Assembly (NCBI GenBank): GCA_942493325.1
Contig: OW818689.1
Span: 5,642,001 to 5,706,000, forward strand
Source of the DNA: JAAFHB01 sp942493325
GTDB lineage: Bacteria; Bacteroidota; Bacteroidia; Bacteroidales; Prolixibacteraceae
Reading direction: 5' to 3'
DNA: 64,000 bases
The notes below the pieces were generated by a model. It did no database searches, was not told the DNA's origin, and was given only the letters and a program-made list of their open reading frames with translations. Shown here one piece after another: positions 32,525 to 42,145 of the stretch. Position 1 is the first letter of the stretch, and the number at the start of each line of letters is the position of its first letter. Position numbers and translations under genes: made by a program.

Positions 32525-33217
32525 CTATGAATCCTGGACACTTAAAAGCTTTTCAATATCTTTTACCTTGCCAAAGAGAAGGATCTGGTCACCTTTCTGT
32601 AGCTTCTGGTTTGCCGAGGGTAACCCAAGGGATTTTTCCTTCAGAGAGACCTGGCCAAATATGGATTTTGACTCTTCGGTTCTGATAATCGTCAAAATAA
32701 GCAAGGAATGTCTGTTGGTAAAATCAACTTCACTGAGTGTCATCCCATCGTACCTATCGGGCAATCGCACTTCAATAATTTTATAGTCATCTGTGATATC
32801 ATACGAATTACTGAGTCCTGAGAACAGTATACTGTCTGCAAAACGTGATGCGGCGTCGAGTTCAGGCTGAAGGATATGGTCAACCCCCAGAGCTTCTATA
32901 ACCTTTTGATGAAGCGGAGTAATCGCCCTGCTAACAAGTTTGCTGACTCCCGCCTGTTTCAATAAGGCAGTTGTCATCACTGATGCGCCAAAATCTTCCC
33001 CAATTGCCACAATGGCATAGTCACACTCCTTTAGCGGGAGTGTTGCCAGGGCTTGTTCGCTGGTACTATCAAGGCAAATGGTCTGGGTAATTACATCCTT
33101 AAAAATTTCTACCCTCTCCATTCTTTCGTCAACACCGATTACCTCATGGCCCAGGGAGGTAAGCTTGGTGGAAAGGGATGAGCCAAAATTCCCGAGGCCA
33201 ATAATAATGAATTTCAT
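32525..33217 (-). CDS. ktrA: Ktr/Trk potassium uptake regulatory subunit (TrkA-N/TrkA-C)
   Basis: A 230-residue cytoplasmic RCK protein. It opens with the Rossmann fold IIGLGNFGSSLSTKL (GxGxxG at ~6-11) that binds NAD(H)/ATP-type ligands, with Asp/Glu at the end of the second strand (VIGVDERMER). A TrkA-C domain covers ~140-225 (VRLPDRYDGMTLSEVD, KGDQILLFGKVKDIEKLL). The ring it forms gates the KtrB channel-like transporter. It lies 11 bp downstream of the KtrB gene in the same operon. Confidence 0.9.
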   Translation of the reverse strand: MKFIIIGLGNFGSSLSTKLTSLGHEVIGVDERMERVEIFKDVITQTICLDSTSEQALATLPLKECDYAIVAIGEDFGASVMTTALLKQAGVSKLVSRAITPLHQKVIEALGVDHILQPELDAASRFADSILFSGLSNSYDITDDYKIIEVRLPDRYDGMTLSEVDFTNRHSLLILTIIRTEESKSIFGQVSLKEKSLGLPSANQKLQKGDQILLFGKVKDIEKLLSVQDS

Positions 33218-33228
33218 CTGCTTATAAT

Positions 33229-35049
33229 TTAATTGATCATGACATTTTCCGATGGATAACTGTACCTGAAGTTATGCATTTTCCTGAAAATACCCACCAA
33301 AATGGTCAATGTTCCGACACGCCCGAGAAACATGGTGACAATAAGAATCCATTTTCCGGCAACAGACAACTGAGCAGTAATACCCAATGACAATCCAACG
33401 GTACTGAAAGCTGAAATAACTTCAAAAATAACTTTGGTGAGGTCTGAATTTTTTTCGGTTATTGTCAGCAGTAGCACCGCGATCCCAATTACCAGGAACG
33501 AAAGAAATATAACCGAAAATGCTCTCCTGCCGGAATCGTTTGACAGCTCACGGCCGAAAATCTCTGTCCTGGTTTTGCCTTTTGCCATGCTGATAAAATT
33601 TAAAGTTGCAACAGCAAAAGTAGTGGTTTTGATTCCTCCTCCGGTGGAAGCAGGTGAAGCGCCTACCCACATTAGAAAAAAATAAAATAATATTGTTGCA
33701 GGAGCCAGTGAGTTCATATCAACGGTATTAAACCCTGCAGTTCTGGTAGTGACCGAGCCGAAAAATGCCCCTGCTATCTTACCGGACACCGGGAGACCCT
33801 TCAGTGAATGATCATATTCGGAAAACATAAAAAAGACAAATCCTGTTACCAGCAGAGCCAGGGTTGTGATCATGGCGATGCGGGTATTGATATTTATAAT
33901 ATTAGGCAGGTGAATATACATCTCTTTGGTGGTGAATTGACGGTACTTATTGATTAAATACTGTTTAAACAAGTGATAATAATTGAACACAATCGGAAAA
34001 CCCAAACCCCCTAAAATAATTAATACCGCAATAATGTAATGAAGCATGTAATTATTCCTGAAGCCGGGTTGATAAAGGTTTTCGGAAAGTGTTGAAAAAC
34101 CTGCATTACAAAATGCCGAGATGGAATGAAACACCGAAAATCCGATTAATGATATATCTCCTGAAAACAAGGAGGGATCGAGGGTTGAATAAATAAGTAG
34201 TGCTCCAATGGCTTCGATAGATAAGGTGATCGAAATGATCTTCAAAAGGGCATTAAAGATTTCACCAAGCTTCTCTTCGTTGATCAGGTCTTTAAGGAGG
34301 AATTCATGACCAAAAGTTGATCCGCCTTTAAAGAAATATCCAAAAAAGCTGGTAAATGTCATGATACCCAGGCCACCTATCTGAATCAGAACAATGATGA
34401 AAGTCCTGCCCAGAGGTGTAAAATAGGTAGCTGTGTCAACTACAATCAGGCCCGTAACACAAACAGCGCTCGTCGAAGTAAAAAAGGCATCCGTTAGACT
34501 GATACCCGCGTAAGTTGCATTTGGCAACATCAGTAATCCGGTTCCGAAGGCAATGATAAAAAGGAAACTGAAAGCGAAAAGAAGTCCCGGATTTGTATTG
34601 CGGTTGTTTAACTGAAGTGAACTCGTTGAAACTTCAACAATTAACGAGAGGATTAAAACCGCGTAAATGGCCAGGTTACGGTTAAGAATTGTGTGAAGCC
34701 GTAATTGTGACCAGTCGATACCCGTATAACCGGTTCGGGCATCAAGAATGAGTAAAAGTATGGGTACGATAGCCAGTTCAGCGATTCTGTACCTGCGCGA
34801 GCGTTCCTCCCATTTTTTTACCGTTACGCCTGCAAGAGCGCTAAAGATTATAATCAGGAGTATCACATTATATAAATGCTGTATCACAAGTAATTCAGCA
34901 GGCATATGGGTAAACCCAATATGATAAAGGAAAATAAGAAACCCGGCCAGTGCAGCCACTATTCCAATAGTATCGAGGAAGTTCATGAACCACTTTCGGA
35001 AACGGTTGAAGAAATCAATAGCCCTGACTATCCTGATGTGTAAAGACAT
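33229..35049 (-). CDS. ktrB: KtrB/TrkH-type potassium transporter
   Basis: A ~606-residue inner-membrane protein (ATG at 35049; an in-frame TTG at 35082 is less likely). The C-terminal ~430 residues carry the four pore-loop repeats of the Trk/Ktr superfamily: AVCVTGLIVVDT, ISAFCNAGFSTL, TRTAGFNTVD and FSTVGLSLGIT, each with the filter Gly. About 150 N-terminal residues form extra membrane segments not in the minimal KtrB. With the RCK protein downstream it makes a K+ uptake system, probably sodium-dependent (family knowledge). Confidence 0.9.
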   Translation of the reverse strand: MSLHIRIVRAIDFFNRFRKWFMNFLDTIGIVAALAGFLIFLYHIGFTHMPAELLVIQHLYNVILLIIIFSALAGVTVKKWEERSRRYRIAELAIVPILLLILDARTGYTGIDWSQLRLHTILNRNLAIYAVLILSLIVEVSTSSLQLNNRNTNPGLLFAFSFLFIIAFGTGLLMLPNATYAGISLTDAFFTSTSAVCVTGLIVVDTATYFTPLGRTFIIVLIQIGGLGIMTFTSFFGYFFKGGSTFGHEFLLKDLINEEKLGEIFNALLKIISITLSIEAIGALLIYSTLDPSLFSGDISLIGFSVFHSISAFCNAGFSTLSENLYQPGFRNNYMLHYIIAVLIILGGLGFPIVFNYYHLFKQYLINKYRQFTTKEMYIHLPNIININTRIAMITTLALLVTGFVFFMFSEYDHSLKGLPVSGKIAGAFFGSVTTRTAGFNTVDMNSLAPATILFYFFLMWVGASPASTGGGIKTTTFAVATLNFISMAKGKTRTEIFGRELSNDSGRRAFSVIFLSFLVIGIAVLLLTITEKNSDLTKVIFEVISAFSTVGLSLGITAQLSVAGKWILIVTMFLGRVGTLTILVGIFRKMHNFRYSYPSENVMIN

Positions 35050-35145
35050 GGTTCCTGTAAATGGGATAAGTTCATTATACAAAGTAAGCGATAATTTTGG
35101 TTAATGTAGAGACAGGGCATGCCTTTGTATACACCGCCCTGGTGT

Positions 35146-35215
35146 AGTGAAGCCTTCACTTAAAGTAAAGGCTCACTATAAATGCACACTCAAAGTGAAG
35201 GCTTCACTATAAATG
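35146..35215. repeat. AGTGAAGCCTTCACT palindromes and tandem copies
   Basis: A perfect 15-bp palindrome-like AGTGAAGCCTTCACT (35146-35160) is followed by two copies of AAAGT(G/A)AAGGCT(T)CACTATAAATG (35162-35184 and 35192-35215). Each copy has a similar internal inverted repeat. It lies in the divergent region between ktrB and secDF. Confidence 0.65.
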
Positions 35216-35278
35216 TAAAAGAATAATTTTAAAACTGTCTATGCTGCTTTATGACGTTTTTATTCCGGAAATATTAAA

Positions 35279-35286
35279 TATCTTTG
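35279..35286 (+). promoter_or_regulatory. Candidate -7 element of secDF
   Basis: TATCTTTG fits TAnnTTTG and lies 60 bp before the secDF ATG. The -33 region is not a clear match. Confidence 0.4.
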
Positions 35287-35346
35287 CCTCCTAAGTTTTT
35301 TGAGTATTTAATATAATTCAATACAGATAATTAAACCGTTTATCCA

Positions 35347-38300
35347 ATGCAGAATAAAGGACTGATTCGGCTTTTAGCCATTTTGTTAGCCTTAGTATGT
35401 GTTTACCAGCTTTATTTTACTTATAAAACCTATAAGGTTGAAAAAGATGCAAAAGCTTATGGCATTACTCAGGCAAGACTGAAAAATCCAGGTGCTACGC
35501 CTGAACAGTTACAGGTACTTGCTCAGAAAAGTGAGGCAAATTACATTGACTCAATTGCCAGTCAACCTGTTTACAATTTCCTGGGCCTTCGTAAATACAC
35601 CTACCGTGAAGTGAGCGAATATGCCATTCCGCTGGGCCTTGACCTGAAAGGGGGTATGAATGTTACCCTGGAGATTTCGGTCGTTGATCTTGTAAAGGCT
35701 ATGTCGGGTTACAGTACTGATTCAACATTTAATGCAGCAATTAAGCTGGCAGTTAAAAACCAGGAGGACAGTCAGGAAGATTTTGTCTCTTTATTCGGTA
35801 AAGCATTCGAAACGGTTGATCCTAATGCAAAACTTGCCGCAATTTTCAATACCCTCGATTTAAGGGATAAAGTAAACTTTAACTCCTCGAATTCCGACGT
35901 ACTCAAGGTCATCCGCCAGGAGACCGATAATGCGGTGGATAATTCATTCCAGATCCTGCGTACCCGTATCGACCGTTTTGGTGTGGCCCAGCCGAATATT
36001 CAGCAGCTTCAGACCAAAGGGCGTATCCTTGTCGAACTTCCCGGTGTTAAGGATCCCAAACGTGTAAGGAAACTTTTACAGGGAACTGCAAATCTTGAAT
36101 TCTGGGAAACGCACGAAAACAGCGAAGTTTACCCGTTCTTACTCGAGGCAAACAAACGTCTGCGCGAGTTAAAGGAACTCGAAGCATCAGGTAAAACAGC
36201 GCCTGATTCAACAGAATTGGTTGCCGCTGCTGATTCAGCTAAAGCAGATGATCTGCTCAGCGAGATTAAAAAACAGGGTACTGATTCATTGGCTGCCGGT
36301 TCGGCAGATGAGATTGCAAAGAACTTCCCTCTTTTCGCCGTTTTGTCTCCTAGCACTTCGCGCGAAGGACAGCTATTCCGTGGCCCTGTAGTCGGATATG
36401 CTCACACCAAAGATACTGCCGCTGTAAGCGAATACCTGAATATGCCACAGATCAAATCCATTTTTCCGAGGACGATGTTGTTCAGATGGACTGCCCAACC
36501 CACCGAAAAGGAAGGAAATTTTTACCAGCTGATCGTGCTGAAGGTGACCAATCGTGACGGCAAGGCTCCTCTTGATGGTGACGCCGTTGTGGATGCCCGC
36601 CAGGATTATGGACAAAATCAGGCTACAAGCGTGGTGGATATGAATATGAATGCCGAGGGCGCAAAAATATGGCAGCGTATGACCCGCGAAAATGTGGGCA
36701 AGAGTGTGGCCGTAGTGCTCGATAATTATGTGCAATCCTTCCCGACTGTGCAGGGAGAAATTCCTAACGGACGCACCGAAATCTCCGGAAACTTTACAGT
36801 TGAAGAGGCAAAGGACCTTGCAAATATGCTGAAATCGGGTAAGATGCCCGCATCTGCAACAATTGTACAGGAGGAAATAGTGGGACCGACACTGGGTAAG
36901 GAATCAATCGAAAGCGGGATGATCTCTTTCATTGTAGCCTTTCTCCTGGTATTGGCGTACATGTTATTTTTCTATAGTAAAGGCGCCGGTCTTACCGCGA
37001 ATATCGCCCTGGTGGTCAACCTTTTCTTTTTGATCGGTATTCTGGCTTCCCTTGGTGCTGTACTTACACTCCCGGGTATCGCGGGTATCGTTTTAACCCT
37101 GGGTATGGCTGTTGATGCAAACGTGTTAATCTACGAGCGTATTGAAGAAGAGATCCGGGCGGGCAAAGGAGTCCGTCTCGCGGTAAAGGATGGTTATAAT
37201 AATGCCTACTCCGCAATTATTGACGGACAGGTTACTACACTGCTTACAGGTATTGTACTCTATATGTTCGGTTCAGGTCCTATCAAAGGATTTGCCACAA
37301 CGTTGATCATTGGTATTATCACCTCTCTTTTCACTGCGATTTTTATTACCCGGCTGATCATTGAGCGTCAGCTCGATCAGAACAAGAAAATCACTTTTGT
37401 ATCTGACGCGACCAAAGAGTGGTTGCGTCATACAGCAGTTCCTTTTATCCAGAACCGCAAAATTTTCTACTACGTTTCGGGTGCTTTAATTGTTATTTCA
37501 CTGGTTTCGCTTACCTTTAAAGGATTGAATTATTCAATCGACTTCAAGGGTGGCCGTACTTATGTCGTCCGTTTTGATAAGGAAGTTCAGGTTGAGGCAC
37601 TTGCAAATTCATTGGCTCCCGAATTTGGGACTGCACCTGAAGTAAAAACCTTTGGTGGCGATCGCCAGGTGAGAATAACAACCGATTTCAGGATTAATGA
37701 GGATGGGGAAGCGGTTGATTCAGAGATTGAGGGATTGCTCTACAAAGGATTAAAACCATTCCTGGGTGATGTGTCACAGGATAAATTCCTGGACGATTAC
37801 CGGCAAAGTTCACAGAAAGTTGGTCCTACTATTTCGGATGATATAAAAAAGGATGCCATATTATCGATTGTTTTTGCATTGCTGGTTATCTTCCTTTACA
37901 TCGCAGTTCGCTTCAGAAACTGGGCTTATGGTTTGGGTGGCTTGGTTTCGCTTGCCCATGATGCAATCATTCTGCTCGGTACCTATTCCCTGCTTGATGG
38001 AGTGTTGTCCTTTTCACTTTCCGTTGACCAGGCGTTTATCGCGGCTATCCTGACGGTATTGGGATATTCGATCAACGATACAGTAATCGTTTATGACCGT
38101 ATCCGTGAGTACCTGCACCTGCATCCGAAACAGGCGACTATTAAGACCTATAATGATGCTATGAACAGTACATTACGACGGACTTTCAATACCTCTATGA
38201 CAACACTAGTTGTATTGGTAGCTATCTTTATGTTCGGAGGCGCATCAATTAAGGGATTTGTTTTCGCGTTGATGTTTGGTATTTTCATCGGTACTTATTC

Positions 38301-38376
38301 TTCAGTCTTCGTGGCAACTCCAATCGCGTTTGATTCTTTATCCAAGAAGAATAAACTGGAAGAAGATAAAAAATAA
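35347..38376 (+). CDS. secDF: Fused protein-export membrane protein SecDF
   Basis: A 1009-residue fusion. The SecD half (~1-660) has an N-terminal membrane helix, LGLDLKGGMNVTLEIS (~97), the P1 head with IDRFGVAQPNIQQ, and a membrane block with LTLGMAVDANVLIYERIEEEI. The SecF half (~690-1009) has IDFKGGRTYVVRF and SINDTVIVYDRIRE, the D/R-rich TM4-type motif. It uses the proton motive force to pull preproteins out through SecYEG on the periplasmic side. An Ala/Asp/Ser-rich insert (~285-330) is typical of the Bacteroidota version. Monocistronic, with a strong terminator after it. Confidence 0.96.
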   Translation: MQNKGLIRLLAILLALVCVYQLYFTYKTYKVEKDAKAYGITQARLKNPGATPEQLQVLAQKSEANYIDSIASQPVYNFLGLRKYTYREVSEYAIPLGLDLKGGMNVTLEISVVDLVKAMSGYSTDSTFNAAIKLAVKNQEDSQEDFVSLFGKAFETVDPNAKLAAIFNTLDLRDKVNFNSSNSDVLKVIRQETDNAVDNSFQILRTRIDRFGVAQPNIQQLQTKGRILVELPGVKDPKRVRKLLQGTANLEFWETHENSEVYPFLLEANKRLRELKELEASGKTAPDSTELVAAADSAKADDLLSEIKKQGTDSLAAGSADEIAKNFPLFAVLSPSTSREGQLFRGPVVGYAHTKDTAAVSEYLNMPQIKSIFPRTMLFRWTAQPTEKEGNFYQLIVLKVTNRDGKAPLDGDAVVDARQDYGQNQATSVVDMNMNAEGAKIWQRMTRENVGKSVAVVLDNYVQSFPTVQGEIPNGRTEISGNFTVEEAKDLANMLKSGKMPASATIVQEEIVGPTLGKESIESGMISFIVAFLLVLAYMLFFYSKGAGLTANIALVVNLFFLIGILASLGAVLTLPGIAGIVLTLGMAVDANVLIYERIEEEIRAGKGVRLAVKDGYNNAYSAIIDGQVTTLLTGIVLYMFGSGPIKGFATTLIIGIITSLFTAIFITRLIIERQLDQNKKITFVSDATKEWLRHTAVPFIQNRKIFYYVSGALIVISLVSLTFKGLNYSIDFKGGRTYVVRFDKEVQVEALANSLAPEFGTAPEVKTFGGDRQVRITTDFRINEDGEAVDSEIEGLLYKGLKPFLGDVSQDKFLDDYRQSSQKVGPTISDDIKKDAILSIVFALLVIFLYIAVRFRNWAYGLGGLVSLAHDAIILLGTYSLLDGVLSFSLSVDQAFIAAILTVLGYSINDTVIVYDRIREYLHLHPKQATIKTYNDAMNSTLRRTFNTSMTTLVVLVAIFMFGGASIKGFVFALMFGIFIGTYSSVFVATPIAFDSLSKKNKLEEDKK

Positions 38377-38392
38377 TCACCCCTTAATATTT

Positions 38393-38428
38393 AAAAAACC
38401 CGGCGCCGAAAAAGCACCGGGTTTTTTT
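38393..38428 (+). terminator. Rho-independent terminator of secDF
   Basis: AACCCGG pairs with CCGGGTT across a 13-nt loop region, preceded by an A-run and followed by a run of seven T, just after the secDF stop. Confidence 0.9.
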
Positions 38429-38565
38429 GTTCAACTTGTTTTTCTGCCGGCTTATCATATTTTCATTTTTAAAATAATTTGATTATCTTGACAACTTGAA
38501 ATTTTTCCCGTCTGTTCTTATTTAGTACCTGAATCGACAGTATTATATTCTGATTGAAATCAATT

Positions 38566-39117
38566 ATGGAAAAGGAAGATTTGTCTTTTAAGATCCATCA
38601 GCTAATTGGTGTCAATGTTAAAGAGTGCTATCAATGTGGAAAATGCACGGCAGGTTGTCCTGTTGCAGAACACATGGATTTACGCCCCAGTATCATCATG
38701 CGCATGCTACAATCGGATGAGGCTACTGACCTGGAGGAAGTTCTCAGGTCTGAAAGCATCTGGCTGTGTTTGACCTGCGAAACGTGCTATTCGCGTTGCC
38801 CGATGGATCTCGATATTCCCAAAGTGATGGATTATCTTAGAGAAAGGTCTTACTCCGAAGGGAAAGTTCATCCCAAGGCCCGTAACCTTATTGCTTTTCA
38901 TCAATCTTTCCTCCATACAATCGAACGAACCGGCCGTCTTCACGAGATGAGCCTGATTGTTGATTATAAACTGCATTCCGGAAAATTGTTCCAGGACGTT
39001 ACCCTTGCCCCGGAGATGTTCCGCAAGGGAAAGCTCCACCTGTTGCCCGAAAAGATTAAAGACCGGAAATCCATTGCCCGCTTATTTAAGAATCATTTCA
39101 AAAATAAGACGTCATGA
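38566..39117 (+). CDS. hdrC: Heterodisulfide reductase subunit C-like iron-sulfur protein
   Basis: A 183-residue HdrC with two [4Fe-4S] motifs: CYQCGKCTAGCP (residues ~23-34) and CLTCETCYSRCP (~69-80). The ATG at 38566 is preferred over an in-frame TTG 12 bp upstream. Its stop overlaps the hdrB start by 4 bp (ATGA). It is the electron conduit between HdrA and the HdrB active-site clusters. First gene of a seven-gene hdrCBA-flxDCBA operon; the complex is cytoplasmic. Confidence 0.93.
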   Translation: MEKEDLSFKIHQLIGVNVKECYQCGKCTAGCPVAEHMDLRPSIIMRMLQSDEATDLEEVLRSESIWLCLTCETCYSRCPMDLDIPKVMDYLRERSYSEGKVHPKARNLIAFHQSFLHTIERTGRLHEMSLIVDYKLHSGKLFQDVTLAPEMFRKGKLHLLPEKIKDRKSIARLFKNHFKNKTS

Positions 39118-39968
39118 AGATAGGATTTTACCCCGGATGCTCGTTAGCAGGCTCTGCACGGGAATACAGCGAATCGCTGCTTGCCATTTCCAAAGAAGCA
39201 GGTATTGAACTCAGTGAGATACCCGACTGGAACTGTTGTGGTGCCACTGCCGCTCATAACCTGAACCAGGAACTCTCCGTTCTGCTTCCGGCGCGGAACC
39301 TGGCACTTGCGGGACTGGCTGATATGGATGAACTTGTTATTCCATGTGCCGCCTGTTACAACCGCCTGGTGATCACGCAGCACCGGCTCAGCGAAGATGA
39401 AAAGCTTAAAAATGAGGTATCCGCGAAACTTGGGTTGCCATTGAGTAACACAATTATAATACGTAATGTATTGCAGTTTCTCGGGCAATATATTGTTCCG
39501 CTGCTTGATCATCTGGTGAAAAGTCCTTTAAACATTGATGTTGCCTGTTATTATGGGTGCCTTCTGGTGCGCCCGCCGAAAGTACTGGAAACCGAACGTT
39601 TCGAAGATCCGATGACCATGGACGTGATTATGCAGAACCTGGGAGCAAATCCTATCGACTGGCCGTTTAAGACCGAATGTTGCGGAGCCGGATTTAGCGT
39701 ATCGAAACCCGGAATTGTGGGTGAACTATCCGGCAAGATACTCAGGGATGCAGTGGGTCGTGGAGCGAAAGCGCTCGTGGTGGCCTGTCCGATGTGTCAT
39801 TCCAACCTGGATATGCGCCGACCTGCTATAGAAAAATATCTCCAGCGAAAAATCGATATTCCTGTTATTTATATTACCCAGGCAATTGCGCTTGCAATGG
39901 GCCTGACACCTGATCAGGCCGGTATTCAAAGGCATTTTGTACCGGTGCATCTGACCGGGATATGTTAA
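39114..39968 (+). CDS. hdrB: Heterodisulfide reductase subunit B-like (CCG-domain) protein
   Basis: A 284-residue HdrB with two CCG domains, the ligands of the noncubane [4Fe-4S] clusters that reduce the disulfide. The N-terminal one comprises PGCSLAGSA, WNCCGATAAHNL and PCAACYNRL. The C-terminal one comprises ACYYGCLLVRPP, TECCGAGFSVS and ACPMCHSNLDMR. All cysteines appear present. It would carry the actual disulfide-reduction site. In bacteria the physiological disulfide is uncertain (DsrC-type proteins are a proposal for sulfate reducers); no dsrC is seen here. Overlaps hdrC by 4 bp. Confidence 0.94.
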   Translation: MKIGFYPGCSLAGSAREYSESLLAISKEAGIELSEIPDWNCCGATAAHNLNQELSVLLPARNLALAGLADMDELVIPCAACYNRLVITQHRLSEDEKLKNEVSAKLGLPLSNTIIIRNVLQFLGQYIVPLLDHLVKSPLNIDVACYYGCLLVRPPKVLETERFEDPMTMDVIMQNLGANPIDWPFKTECCGAGFSVSKPGIVGELSGKILRDAVGRGAKALVVACPMCHSNLDMRRPAIEKYLQRKIDIPVIYITQAIALAMGLTPDQAGIQRHFVPVHLTGIC

Positions 39969-39980
39969 AAATTGACGATC

Positions 39981-41984
39981 ATGTCGAGGATTGGGGTTTT
40001 TATATGTCATTGCGGTGAAAATATTGGTGCAACCGTCGATTGTGCCAAAGTTGCCGAAGCTGCAGGAAAACTGGAGGGAGTGACTTTTAGTACCGATTAT
40101 AAGTACATGTGCTCCGATCCGGGACAAAACATCCTTAAACAGGCGATCCGTGAAAAAGGGCTGTCCGGTGTCGTTGTTGCGGCTTGTTCACCCCGGATGC
40201 ATGAACCGACCTTTCGCAGGGCATGCCAGGAAGCCGGGCTGAACCCGTATCTCTGCGAAATGGCGAACCTCAGGGAGCATTGTTCGTGGGTGCACGGTAA
40301 AGGTGAGGCAACCACACAAAAAGCCATCGATCTGGTCAGAACTATGGTAGAGAAGGTAAAACTCAACAAACCACTTTACCCGGTTAAGGTTCCGGTAACC
40401 AAAACTGCACTTGTCATTGGTGGAGGAATTGCAGGAATACAGGCGAGTCTCGATATCGCCAATGCCGGTCACAAAGTAATTCTTCTTGAAAAGGATCCGT
40501 CGATTGGTGGTCACATGGCACAACTTTCAGAGACTTTCCCGACACTCGACTGTTCGCAGTGCATTCTTACCCCCCGGATGGTGGAGGTTGTTCAGCATCC
40601 CAATATTACCCTCATAACCCATGCAGAACTCGAAAAGCTGGAAGGAACTCTCGGAAATTTTAAAGCCACTGTCCGCAAAAAGGCAAGGAGCATTGACGAA
40701 AATTTGTGCAATGGTTGCGGTCTTTGTACCACCAAATGTCCCAACAGGAAGATCGCCGGCGAATTTAATGCGGCCCTGGGAACACGCACCGCCATATATG
40801 TCCCGTTTCCGCAGGCGATCCCAAACATTCCGGTTATCGACAAGGAAAATTGCACCTGGTATCAAAAGGGAAAATGCAGGGTTTGCGAAAAGATTTGTCC
40901 CACAGGGGCTATTCGTTTCGGTCAGTCTGATGAAATTGTGGAATTGAATATTGGCGCGGTAGTGATTGCCACCGGTTTTGATGTCATGCATTCTTCAGGT
41001 TTCCCGGAATATGGGTATGGCAAATATAAAGATGTGATTACAGGATTACAATTCGAGCGGCTCTTATCATCATCGGGACCTACCCTGGGAGAAATCCGCC
41101 GCCCGTCAGATGGTACTATTCCCCGGAAAATTGTATTTGTTGCCTGTGCCGGTTCACGTGATCCCGCCAAAGGAATTCCGTATTGCTCTAAAATATGCTG
41201 TATGTACACGGCCAAACATGCAATGCTTTACCAGCATAAGGTGCCTGACGGGAAATCGTACATCTTTTATATGGACATCAGGGCAGGGGGAAAGAATTAT
41301 GAGGAATTTGTGAGGCGGGCCATTGTCGGTGATGATGTGAACTATATCCGCGGACGTGTATCAAAAATTTACGATGAAAACGGCAGGCTGATCGTTAAAG
41401 GTGTGGATACCTTGTTGTCTGCCAGGCCTGTTGCGATAGAAGCCGATATGGTAGTGTTGGCTACTGCAGCCGTAGCGAATCCTGGTTCGGAAGAACTGGC
41501 TCAGAAACTGCATGTGGCGACTGATGAATATGGTTTCTTTTCCGAAGCTCACCCTAAATTAAAACCTGTTGAGACAAATACGGCAGGGATCTTTTTGGCG
41601 GGAGCGTGCCAGGCGCCCAAAGATATTCCGGAGACAGTTTCGCAGGCGTCGGCCTCAGCAGCCAAGGTGTGTATCCTCTTTTCGCAGGATGAGCTAAGCC
41701 GCGATCCGGTAATTGCAATTGTCAACCGAAGCGCTCCGCCGCTTTATTCAACCTGCACGGGATGTTTTATGTGCGCGACGGCATGTCCGTACCAGGCCAT
41801 AGAAGAAGAACTGATCACCGGCAGGGAGGGAAAAGTCATAAAGAAAGTCGCCAGGGTCAATCCCGCGTTGTGCCAGGGTTGTGGTACTTGTGTCGCTTTC
41901 TGCCGTTCAAAATCAATTGACCTGCAAGGTTATTCGAACGAACAGATGTTTGCCGAAGTGATGGCGATGCTCAATAATGATTAG
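39981..41984 (+). CDS. hdrA: Heterodisulfide reductase subunit A-like flavo-iron-sulfur protein
   Basis: A 667-residue HdrA (ATG 39981; an in-frame TTG three codons upstream is less likely). It begins IGVFICHCGENIG, has FAD-binding GGGIAGIQASLDIANAG near 152, then LDCSQCILTPRMVEV. A di-cluster insert follows (CNGCGLCTTKCPNRK, CRVCEKICPTGAI), and the C-terminal ferredoxin carries CTGCFMCATACPYQAI and CQGCGTCVAFCRSKSI. In methanogens HdrA's FAD is the bifurcating site. Here it would split NAD(P)H-derived electrons between HdrB and ferredoxin, inferred by homology to FlxABCD-HdrABC. The next gene is 161 bp away, across a palindromic insertion. Confidence 0.94.
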   Translation: MSRIGVFICHCGENIGATVDCAKVAEAAGKLEGVTFSTDYKYMCSDPGQNILKQAIREKGLSGVVVAACSPRMHEPTFRRACQEAGLNPYLCEMANLREHCSWVHGKGEATTQKAIDLVRTMVEKVKLNKPLYPVKVPVTKTALVIGGGIAGIQASLDIANAGHKVILLEKDPSIGGHMAQLSETFPTLDCSQCILTPRMVEVVQHPNITLITHAELEKLEGTLGNFKATVRKKARSIDENLCNGCGLCTTKCPNRKIAGEFNAALGTRTAIYVPFPQAIPNIPVIDKENCTWYQKGKCRVCEKICPTGAIRFGQSDEIVELNIGAVVIATGFDVMHSSGFPEYGYGKYKDVITGLQFERLLSSSGPTLGEIRRPSDGTIPRKIVFVACAGSRDPAKGIPYCSKICCMYTAKHAMLYQHKVPDGKSYIFYMDIRAGGKNYEEFVRRAIVGDDVNYIRGRVSKIYDENGRLIVKGVDTLLSARPVAIEADMVVLATAAVANPGSEELAQKLHVATDEYGFFSEAHPKLKPVETNTAGIFLAGACQAPKDIPETVSQASASAAKVCILFSQDELSRDPVIAIVNRSAPPLYSTCTGCFMCATACPYQAIEEELITGREGKVIKKVARVNPALCQGCGTCVAFCRSKSIDLQGYSNEQMFAEVMAMLNND

Positions 41985-41995
41985 GAATGAAATAA

Positions 41996-42117
41996 TGTCG
42001 TATTCTTTTCTTGATTTACCCCTAAATCCCCTAAAGGGGACTTTCGCTGCTCACAAGCACTGACGATATTAGAAGCATGAGTCCCGTGCACGGGATTGGG
42101 GGTGAAAAAATACGACA
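41996..42117. mobile_element. 122-bp MITE-like palindromic insertion inside the hdr-flx operon
   Basis: Ends TGTCGTATT and AATACGACA are perfect 9-bp terminal inverted repeats. Inner arms also match (ACCCCTAAATCCC against GGGATTGGGGGT, and AAAGGGGACT against AGTCCCGTG), so the whole element folds into one long imperfect hairpin. It contains no gene. It fills the only large gap in an otherwise tightly packed operon, between the hdrA stop and the flxD start. Confidence 0.7.
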
Positions 42118-42145
42118 ATAAAGAGTTTCCATTACTTAATAAATT

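Noticed and set aside
40527..40991. A 154-codon minus-strand frame opposite hdrA
   Set aside because: Antisense shadow of a Cys-rich, strongly conserved coding region.
39981..41984. Selenocysteine in HdrA (known in some HdrA proteins)
   Set aside because: No in-frame TGA interrupts the gene; cysteines occupy the cluster-binding positions.
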